From: an uncultured Clostridia bacterium
GTDB taxonomy: Bacteria; Bacillota; Clostridia; Oscillospirales; Ruminococcaceae
Length of the DNA: 5,451 nt
Assembly (NCBI GenBank): GCA_947427325.1
Contig: CANEHP010000155.1
Span: 1 to 5,451, forward strand
Reading direction: 5' to 3'
Position 1 is the first letter of the stretch. Each line of letters starts with the position of its first letter. A model generated the notes under the pieces. The model was not told where the DNA came from. It ran no database searches and was given only the letters and a program-made list of their open reading frames with translations. The translations under genes were made by a program, and so were the position numbers. Shown here in pieces: positions 1 through 4,955 of the stretch.

Positions 1-56
1 GATATTTTTCATTTGCGCCTGCATCCTGTGGCAAACTTTAATTGGGGGAGCAATAA

Positions 57-1718
57 CTATATAATTTCACTTAAATTTAATGCACTGATAAGACCTCTTA
101 CGGAAGATGTGATTATATCGCTGTGAACGCCCGCACCCCAAGTAATAACGCCGTTCTTGTCGGATATTTCAACATAGGAGATTGCTTTGGATTTTGACGT
201 CCTGTTAAGGGCGTGTTCGCTGTAGGAGTTTATTGTAAAGGAAATGTTCAGGCATCTTCTTAATGCGTCGCTTACTGCGTCAAGTCTGCCGTTGCCTCTG
301 CCCGAAATAACCCTTTCGGTATTGTTTTGTATAACAGTAAGCTTTGCCTCGTACTCGTCGCCCTGGACAAAGTGTACCTCCTTAAATTTAAGAGAGGTTT
401 CCGCATTTACAAACTTATCCATAAAGGCGTTGTAAATCTCATCGGGCATAAGCTCCTTATGCTGCTTGTCGGACAAGTCCTTTATTGCATATCCCACCGT
501 TTCACGGAATTTCGGGGGCAGGTCGATTCCGAACTTCTTTTGCAGAAGATAGCCGATGCCGCCCTTTCCGCTTTGGCTGTTGATACGGATAACATCGCCG
601 TCGTACTGTCTGCCTATGTCCTTGGGATCAATGGGCAGGTACGGAACGGTCCAGTGGGGAACATCGTTTTCCTCTCTCCACTTCATACCCTTTGCTATTG
701 CGTCCTGGTGAGAACCCGAGAATGCGGCAAAAACAAGTGCGCCGCTGTAGGGCTGTCTGTCGTAAACCTTCATACAAGTCATTTTTTCATAAACGGAAAT
801 CATTTCGGGCATATTGCTGAAATCAAGTCCCGGGTCAACGCCCTGGGAATACATATTAAGACCCAATGTGACAATATCCACGTTGCCCGTTCTTTCGCCG
901 TTTCCGAAAAGCGTGCCTTCAACTCTGTCCGCACCTGCCAGCAGACCCATTTCCGTATCCGCAACGCCGCAGCCCCTGTCGTTATGGGGGTGTAGGGAAA
1001 CTATTACATTTTCTCTTTTATAAAGGTTGTCGCACATATATTCAACTTGACTTGCGTAAACATGAGGCATTGACAGCTCAACGGTAACAGGCAGATTTAT
1101 GATAACCTTGTTTTCGGGTGAAGGCTCCCATATCTTCAAAACCTCGTTGCATATTTCAAGAGCAAATTCCGGTTCCGTACCCGTAAAGCTTTCGGGAGAA
1201 TATTCGAATTTAAAATTACCCTCGGTGTTCCCGGCATATTCCAAAAGCAGCTTTGCTCCGCTTACTGCAATGTCGATAATCTCATTTTTCGGTTTTTTGA
1301 ATACCTGCTCCCGCTGTGCCACCGAGGTGGAGTTATAAAGGTGAACCACAGCGTTTTTCGCTCCCTTTAACGCCTCGAAGGTTTTTTTAATGATATGCTC
1401 ACGGGACTGTGTAAGCACCTGAATCGTTACATCGTCGGGAATAAGCTTTCTTTCGATAAGCGTGCGGCAAAATTCGTACTCCGTTTCGGAAGCGGCGGGG
1501 AAGCCTATTTCGATTTCCTTAAAGCCGATTTTGACAAGGTACTTAAAGAACTCCAGCTTTTCCTCCAAATCCATGGGAACTATCAAGGCCTGGTTGCCGT
1601 CTCTCAGATCCACGCTGCACCATACGGGGGCTTTGTCGATATGATCCTTTTCCGTCCATTTAAAGCAGGGGTAGGGGGGCATAAAATAGTTTCTTGTGTA
1701 CTTTTCGGTGTTTTTCAT
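57..1718 (-). CDS. leuA: 2-isopropylmalate synthase, long form
   Basis: The enzyme condenses acetyl-CoA with 2-oxoisovalerate to give 2-isopropylmalate, the first committed step of leucine synthesis in the cytoplasm. The 553-residue product is full length for the long LeuA form. The catalytic TIM barrel starts with SVDLRDGNQ at residues 35-43 (metal-binding Asp and catalytic Arg) and carries HPHNDRG at 243-249 (metal-binding HxH), then GNGERTGN at 272-279 and FSGSHQDAIAKG at 333-344. The C-terminal ~120 residues look like the LeuA allosteric domain, including GRGNGRLDAVSDALRR at 473-488 and WGAGVHSDI at 527-535, the region that binds leucine in the family. The ATG is preceded by AAAGGAC with 7 nt after GGA. 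The gene stands behind a leucine T-box leader, so it is likely controlled both by tRNA-Leu charging and by leucine feedback. Homocitrate or citramalate synthase is less likely given the T-box and the whole-length match to LeuA features. Confidence 0.96.
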   Translation of the reverse strand: MKNTEKYTRNYFMPPYPCFKWTEKDHIDKAPVWCSVDLRDGNQALIVPMDLEEKLEFFKYLVKIGFKEIEIGFPAASETEYEFCRTLIERKLIPDDVTIQVLTQSREHIIKKTFEALKGAKNAVVHLYNSTSVAQREQVFKKPKNEIIDIAVSGAKLLLEYAGNTEGNFKFEYSPESFTGTEPEFALEICNEVLKIWEPSPENKVIINLPVTVELSMPHVYASQVEYMCDNLYKRENVIVSLHPHNDRGCGVADTEMGLLAGADRVEGTLFGNGERTGNVDIVTLGLNMYSQGVDPGLDFSNMPEMISVYEKMTCMKVYDRQPYSGALVFAAFSGSHQDAIAKGMKWREENDVPHWTVPYLPIDPKDIGRQYDGDVIRINSQSGKGGIGYLLQKKFGIDLPPKFRETVGYAIKDLSDKQHKELMPDEIYNAFMDKFVNAETSLKFKEVHFVQGDEYEAKLTVIQNNTERVISGRGNGRLDAVSDALRRCLNISFTINSYSEHALNRTSKSKAISYVEISDKNGVITWGAGVHSDIITSSVRGLISALNLSEII

Positions 1719-1792
1719 AATAATGTCCTTTCTCTGTGTGGGGAAGGCAATGATTTAAGTGGAACAGATAAAGAAAAATCCAAAACCTTTTA

Positions 1793-1830
1793 AAACAATA
1801 AAACCCGTCTCCTTTAAACAAAGAGACGGG
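1793..1830 (-). terminator. T-box regulated terminator upstream of leuA
   Basis: On the minus strand CCCGTCTC pairs with GAGACGGG (8 bp), extended by three T-A pairs after a one-base bulge. The loop is four bases, and the stem is followed by TTTTATTGTTTT. One arm overlaps the CTCTTT segment needed for the antiterminator, which is the usual T-box switch. Charged tRNA should favour this hairpin and stop transcription about 75 bases before the leuA start. Confidence 0.93.
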
Positions 1831-2059
1831 GAAAATCCTCGCGGTACCACTCTTTTTAGCGTGCATAGTATAAAAACACGCTCACCTTAACCACATCAAT
1901 CAATGTGTTACTCTGTAACGGGAGTACCCGTTCAAACCTACTGCTGTTCAGCCGACTGCTCAAGGGCGAGCTATTACAACTCCGCTTTACCGTTTCGCAT
2001 CAGACAACGGCTTTCTGAAAAAGCAGAGCTGCTTTTTTCCCTGTCATCGCATTTCACTT
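1800..2059 (-). promoter_or_regulatory. T-box leader (tRNA-Leu sensing riboswitch) of leuA
   Basis: This untranslated leader reads tRNA-Leu charging and controls transcription into leuA. On the minus strand the T-box core AAGAGTGGTACCGCG lies at 1854-1840. Stem I is visible: 11 consecutive pairs, including G-U wobbles, join AGCUCUGCUUU with AAAGCGGAGUU, topped by a distal hairpin CCGTT...AACGG with CAGAAAG before it, as in the AG-bulge region. Below it, the specifier loop contains CTC (1970-1968), a leucine codon, closed by CAGGG pairing with CCCTTG. Stem III is AACGGGTACTCCCGTT near 1917-1933. The antiterminator pairs AAAGAG (1855-1850) with CTCTTT (1825-1820), which also serves as a terminator arm, so the two structures exclude each other. 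The UGGU bulge (1849-1846) would pair with ACCA of a tRNA with discriminator A, as in tRNA-Leu. Family identity is very secure; the exact specifier register is read by eye. Confidence 0.95.
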
Positions 2060-2065
2060 TAAATC

Positions 2066-2094
2066 ATTATATGGGATTTTTTTTAATTTGTCAA
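2066..2094 (-). promoter_or_regulatory. Vegetative promoter of the T-box leuA transcript
   Basis: On the minus strand a perfect TTGACA (2094-2089) and a perfect TATAAT (2071-2066) are separated by exactly 17 bases. Transcription should start near 2059, just before stem I of the T-box. Both hexamers match the housekeeping sigma consensus, so initiation is probably strong and constitutive and the control lies in the leader. Confidence 0.93.
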
Positions 2095-2110
2095 GGGTTT
2101 TCGAAAAAAT

Positions 2111-2163
2111 TTTTCGGCAGTAGACAGATTACATAAAATACGGTAAAATAAAAAAGCCGAAAA
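2111..2163. repeat. Inverted repeat TTTTCGGC / GCCGAAAA flanking a promoter
   Basis: TTTTCGGC (2111-2118) and its exact reverse complement GCCGAAAA (2156-2163) lie 37 bases apart. They bracket the -35 and -10 elements of the plus-strand promoter candidate. The left arm also belongs to a compact palindrome CGAAAAA-A-TTTTTCG (2102-2116), and TTTTCGAAAA at 2098-2107 is a perfect 10-bp palindrome. The arrangement resembles operator half-sites, but AT-rich arms of this length can arise by chance and no regulator is identified. Confidence 0.4.
2121..2149 (+). promoter_or_regulatory. Candidate vegetative promoter of the ECF sigma gene
   Basis: TAGACA (2121-2126) and TAAAAT (2144-2149) each match the housekeeping consensus at 5 of 6 positions and are separated by 17 bases. 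Transcription would start near 2156, giving a leader of about 73 bases. The -35 lies 26 bases from the -35 of the divergent leuA promoter, so a protein bound between them could affect both. Confidence 0.6.
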
Positions 2164-2170
2164 CAAACCC

Positions 2171-2196
2171 AACCTTTATTAAAAAATTCACGTCTT
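2171..2196 (+). promoter_or_regulatory. Candidate ECF-type promoter (possible autoregulation)
   Basis: AACC (2171-2174) and CGTCTT (2191-2196) are separated by 16 bases that include TTTATTAAAAAATT. ECF sigma promoters commonly have an AAC-containing -35 and a CGTC-type -10 with this spacing and an AT-rich tract after the -35. Transcription would start near 2202-2204, about 25 bases before the sigma gene. A 10-bp palindrome TGAAGCTTCA (2202-2211) lies at that point. The match is by pattern only, and the sigma factor's own specificity is unknown. Confidence 0.4.
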
Positions 2197-2228
2197 ACGG
2201 TTGAAGCTTCACAGTAAAAGGAAAGGAA

Positions 2229-3965
2229 ATGCGGACGATGAACGGTTTTAAGGATAAAAGCGACGGCGTTTTAGTGGAAATGACCCTGCTTGGAAACAAT
2301 AATGCCTTTGAGGAGCTGGTTATCCGTTATGAAGGCAAGGTAAAGGGTACGGCGTACAAGGTTACAAAAAACAGGTTTTCTGCGGAGGACGCTTCTCAGG
2401 ACGCCTTTGTTTGCGCATGGATAAGGCTGGACAGCTTAAAGGACAGATCCAAATTCGGCTCATGGGTTTGTTCTATTGCCAAAAACTGCGCTTTAAGTAT
2501 AGTAAGGCGTTACTCCCATGCTTATGCGGACATAAGCCTTGAGACGCTGGAAAACGTCGTTCCTTCGGAAAGCTGCAATTATGCCGATATTGCAGCTCCT
2601 TACGGGCAGGACGCAGACCTTTGCGAAGCCCTTGAAGCGTTATCCGAAAAAATCCGTGAAACCGTAAAGCTGCATTACTTTGAGGAAATGTCGGTGGAGG
2701 ATATCGCAAAAAAGCAAAATATCCCCCCCGGCACGGTAAAATGGCGGCTTGCCGAGGGTCGGAAAAGACTCAGAAAGGAATACGGCGTTATGGAAAACAG
2801 CAGCAGCGGCACTATGGTTCAAAAGGTTATGGATCAGGTAGAACAGCTTAAACAGTGGAATTATAAAAAAGATAAAACAGGCTTTGAAAGCGTGTACAGA
2901 CAGCTTTTAAAAAATGTTGAGGATTTAGAGGAGAGCCCGCAAAAGCAGCATGCCATGGCTGAGGTTTTGGCAAGAGGGTATTGGTGGCTTGACGGGAAAA
3001 ACAATGACGAGATGTTTCAGCGGATAAAATCAGCTGCCGAAAAAAGCCTTAACGAGGATATTATGTCCTTTGTTGTCTCTGCCGAATGGAATAAATATAA
3101 AGGCAATGAGAGAAGAGAATATATGGAAAATGTTCAAGCTCCCTATCTTATTCAAAAGGGCTTTAAGGAATCCTTAAGCTATTTGTATTTTTGGCTTGCT
3201 TATGAGTGCGTAGGGAGCGAGCAGCTTGAAAAGGGAATCGGTTACTTTAAAAGAGTGCTTGATCTTTTACCGAAAAGCCATGAGTACCATGCTGCGGCAT
3301 CAGGGGCGGTGCGTATTGAGGAAAGAAGGTTTCGTGAGGGAAAAGCTCCTTATTCTTGCGGGGCTTACGGAGCAATGCTTGAATATAAGGATAATAAACT
3401 GCTTGTTCAGCACGGTCCGGGAGGATACACACGTGGCGGTGTTATATACAGTGCAATATTTTATAACAGCGCTTGCTGCGACAGTATTATTTATGACGAA
3501 AGATTAAAAGAGGGAGAGAGCTTTACTTCCTCCAACGAGAGCATGAGGCTCGTTCAAATAAAGGACGGAAAAATTACTGTTCCCTCTGAGGAAGGATTCA
3601 ATGTCACCCGTAAAAGCAAAAATGCAGCTGTACAAACTCCCGGCGGAGCTTATGAAAACTGTATTTGTTATGTGTTCAAGGGGGACTATTTCGGACTAAA
3701 ATACTGTGAAACCTATTTCTGCTGCGGAGTGGGCATAGTTAAGCAAATTGTGGAAGGAAACGGAAAAAGGGAGGAGTGGCAGCTTTTAAAATGCAGAATA
3801 AACGGCGGAGACGAAATAATACCCTTTGCCGAGGGAAACCGCTGGGAATACTGCTTGGTGCAGGATAGGGACAAAAGTCTCGATGCGGAAAATGTATTCG
3901 AGATAGTCCATTCCGACGGAGGGAAGGCGGTGATTTCCTCTTACAGCTATATCAGAGAGAATTGA
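2229..3965 (+). CDS. ECF-type RNA polymerase sigma factor with large C-terminal extension
   Basis: Residues ~26-95 form sigma region 2, with the SAEDASQDAFVCAW segment (51-64) and FGSWVCSIAKN (76-86) for core binding and -10 recognition. Residues ~132-185 form region 4 with the helix-turn-helix MSVEDIAKKQNIPPGTVKWRL at 154-174, which reads the -35. ECF factors usually end near 160-200 residues; this one has 578. After the sigma part come ~180 helix-rich residues (195-370), then ~200 residues (375-578) rich in Gly, aromatic and beta-prone segments with ten cysteines, including paired CC at 416-417 and 498-499. No signal peptide or membrane helix is evident, so it is probably cytoplasmic. I infer the tail senses a signal or restrains the sigma domains; its fold is not recognised. 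ATG 2229 has AAAAGGA 6 nt upstream, while ATG 2238 has AAAGGAA 9 nt upstream, so either could be used. No anti-sigma gene follows. The gene ends with tandem stops TGATAA. Confidence 0.9.
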   Translation: MRTMNGFKDKSDGVLVEMTLLGNNNAFEELVIRYEGKVKGTAYKVTKNRFSAEDASQDAFVCAWIRLDSLKDRSKFGSWVCSIAKNCALSIVRRYSHAYADISLETLENVVPSESCNYADIAAPYGQDADLCEALEALSEKIRETVKLHYFEEMSVEDIAKKQNIPPGTVKWRLAEGRKRLRKEYGVMENSSSGTMVQKVMDQVEQLKQWNYKKDKTGFESVYRQLLKNVEDLEESPQKQHAMAEVLARGYWWLDGKNNDEMFQRIKSAAEKSLNEDIMSFVVSAEWNKYKGNERREYMENVQAPYLIQKGFKESLSYLYFWLAYECVGSEQLEKGIGYFKRVLDLLPKSHEYHAAASGAVRIEERRFREGKAPYSCGAYGAMLEYKDNKLLVQHGPGGYTRGGVIYSAIFYNSACCDSIIYDERLKEGESFTSSNESMRLVQIKDGKITVPSEEGFNVTRKSKNAAVQTPGGAYENCICYVFKGDYFGLKYCETYFCCGVGIVKQIVEGNGKREEWQLLKCRINGGDEIIPFAEGNRWEYCLVQDRDKSLDAENVFEIVHSDGGKAVISSYSYIREN

Positions 3966-3979
3966 TAATATCAAAGGAT

Positions 3980-4020
3980 AAGCCGATACCGCATGGTTAC
4001 TGCCGTGCGGTATCGGTTTT
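3980..4020 (+). terminator. Intrinsic terminator of the sigma gene, overlapping the convergent CDS
   Basis: CCGATACCGCATGG (3983-3996) pairs with CCGTGCGGTATCGG (4003-4016) over 14 bp with one U-G wobble. The loop is TTACTG, and TTTT follows, with a longer T-rich run shortly after. It begins 15 bases after the sigma stop codon. The right arm and loop lie inside the convergent TSUP gene, whose stop codon (3999-3997) falls in the loop. It may slow minus-strand transcription too, but that side lacks a clear T-tract. Confidence 0.92.
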
Positions 4021-4392
4021 GCGTTCTTTTTTCTCACCCCCGGAATCCGTATTTTTGTGAAACAGCTCCCTGCACCCCACAAAAATCAGCAATCCCCCGA
4101 ACAGCTTCTGCAAAAATCCCACGTCTATATGGGCGGCAATAAACGCCCCCAGAAGAATGCCCAAAATACCGCCGGGCAAAAGCCTTAAAAGGGTCTTCCA
4201 GTTTATAAGACGGTTTTTTTGGTGGATTATCAGCGACACCAGCGCTACGGGCAAAAAGAAAAGCAGATTTACACCCTGTGCGGCGATCTGATTTGTATCG
4301 GTAAAAACCGTAAGATAAATGATCAGCACAAAGCCGCCGCCAAAGCCCATTGAAGCGGCAATTCCCGAAAGCAATCCTATTATAACATTCAT
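3997..4392 (-). CDS. Half-length TauE/SafE (TSUP) family membrane protein, second of a pair
   Basis: This 131-residue integral membrane protein has about four hydrophobic segments (roughly 3-28, 37-57, 67-88, 94-110). The first carries the family's glycine-rich pattern: GLLSGIAASMGFGGG at 6-20. TSUP proteins move small anions such as sulfite or organosulfonates across the membrane and normally have ~250 residues made of two related halves. This protein is one half; the gene just upstream encodes the other, so the two probably assemble as a heteromer. The gap between them is 10 bases and no strong ribosome binding site is seen, which suggests translational coupling. The hydrophilic tail after residue 112 ends in KTDTARQ, encoded by one arm of the overlapping terminator hairpin, and may not be ancestral. 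The substrate cannot be read from the sequence. Confidence 0.85.
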   Translation of the reverse strand: MNVIIGLLSGIAASMGFGGGFVLIIYLTVFTDTNQIAAQGVNLLFFLPVALVSLIIHQKNRLINWKTLLRLLPGGILGILLGAFIAAHIDVGFLQKLFGGLLIFVGCRELFHKNTDSGGEKKERKTDTARQ

Positions 4393-4402
4393 ATTTTACT
4401 TT

Positions 4403-4744
4403 TCACTTCATCATTATTCTGAACGCCGCAAACAGCATTACGCCGCCGAAAATCCGTCTTAAAAGGGAATTGGGTATCTTTTTAAGCAAAACCGCCCCTA
4501 TAACCGCCCCGATAATGCCGTAAGGGATATACTGCCACGACAAGCCGAAGTCCAGCTTATCACCCAAAAGATAGCTTAAAGTGGTGGCAATGCTCAGCAG
4601 GAATATCAGCGCCACCGAAGTGGCATGGCTTTTTTTGGGTTCAAGGTTTGAGCTTTCCAACAGAGGAACTGCCGCCACACCTCCGCCCGAACCGAATAAG
4701 CCGTTTAAAAGTCCGCATAATGCTCCCATAAAAAATTTTTTCAT
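4403..4744 (-). CDS. Half-length TauE/SafE (TSUP) family membrane protein, first of a pair
   Basis: This 113-residue membrane protein has about four hydrophobic segments (roughly 4-28, 43-61, 71-88, 96-111). GLFGSGGGVAAVPLL at 15-29 is the classic opening motif of the TSUP/DUF81 family, followed by KKSHATS at 37-43 and the family-like ending IPNSLLRRIFGGVMLFAAFRI. It is about half the usual family length and pairs with the next gene downstream to make up the two halves of a normal transporter. The ATG at 4744 is preferred because GGAG lies 6 bases upstream. A TTG four codons earlier (4756) extends the frame but would place that GGAG inside the gene. Transcription likely continues into the second half-gene 10 bases later. 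I found no convincing promoter for the pair; the substrate is unknown, with small sulfur or phosphonate-type anions being family-based guesses. Confidence 0.87.
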   Translation of the reverse strand: MKKFFMGALCGLLNGLFGSGGGVAAVPLLESSNLEPKKSHATSVALIFLLSIATTLSYLLGDKLDFGLSWQYIPYGIIGAVIGAVLLKKIPNSLLRRIFGGVMLFAAFRIMMK

Positions 4745-4890
4745 ACAAAGCTCCAAAGGTCAATAATGGAATTATTTTTTGCAGCGGGAAAGATATTATT
4801 CATGGTGTGGAAAAAATAGGTATCCTGTAACTGTATGATAATACATTCAATTCCGTAAGCTTTGATTTTTTGAGTAAAGAACGTCGTCAT
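4741..4890 (-). CDS. Doubtful small ORF overlapping the first TSUP gene by ATGA
   Basis: A 49-codon frame starts with ATG at 4890-4888 and ends in TGA at 4743-4741, sharing the four bases ATGA with the start of the TSUP gene. That overlap is typical of coupled genes. The product begins MTTFFTQKIKAYG and ends IIDLWSFV, and I do not recognise it. Against it: there is no ribosome binding site, and the start is only a few bases after the T-tract of a strong terminator, leaving no room for a promoter. It may be the remnant of a lost gene or chance. Otherwise the ~150 bases between terminator and TSUP gene hold only AT-rich DNA, including a weak hairpin AATAAT-GGA-ATTATT at 4762-4776. Confidence 0.22.
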   Translation of the reverse strand: MTTFFTQKIKAYGIECIIIQLQDTYFFHTMNNIFPAAKNNSIIDLWSFV

Positions 4891-4892
4891 TT

Positions 4893-4943
4893 GAAAAAAC
4901 GGCTCTCGAAAAAGCGGTTATAAGCCGCTTCCTCAAAAGCCGT
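4893..4943 (-). terminator. Intrinsic terminator after the phosphonopyruvate decarboxylase gene
   Basis: On the minus strand, bases 4943-4925 pair with 4917-4899 in an unbroken 19-bp stem (ACGGCTTTTG...CGAGAGCCGT outside, AAGCGG...CCGCTT inside). The loop is CTTATAA, and a run of T follows (4899-4894). Several pairs are G-U wobbles that would become A-C mismatches on the other strand, so the hairpin is specific to minus-strand RNA. It begins 12 bases after the upstream stop codon and separates that gene from the TSUP pair. Confidence 0.88.
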
Positions 4944-4955
4944 CACATAATACGA

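Noticed and set aside
1..56. Possible start of a next gene after leuA on the minus strand (ATG at 12-10 with AGG five bases upstream).
   Set aside because: Only four codons are inside the window, so nothing distinguishes it from chance. No terminator for leuA is visible here either.
327..995. Plus-strand frame of 222 codons.
   Set aside because: It is antisense to leuA, whose reading frame carries all the conserved motifs. A long antisense frame is expected from codon bias.
1660..1866. Minus-strand frame of 68 codons overlapping the leuA start.
   Set aside because: It runs through the T-box terminator and the beginning of leuA in another frame; the leader RNA structure explains the sequence.
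1903..2136. Plus-strand frame of 77 codons.
   Set aside because: It lies across the T-box leader and leuA promoter on the opposite strand; it has no ribosome binding site or protein-like composition.
4800..4860. Promoter for the TSUP pair (TTGAAT and TATTAT-like hexamers on the minus strand).
   Set aside because: No two hexamers sit at a 16-18 base spacing with acceptable matches.
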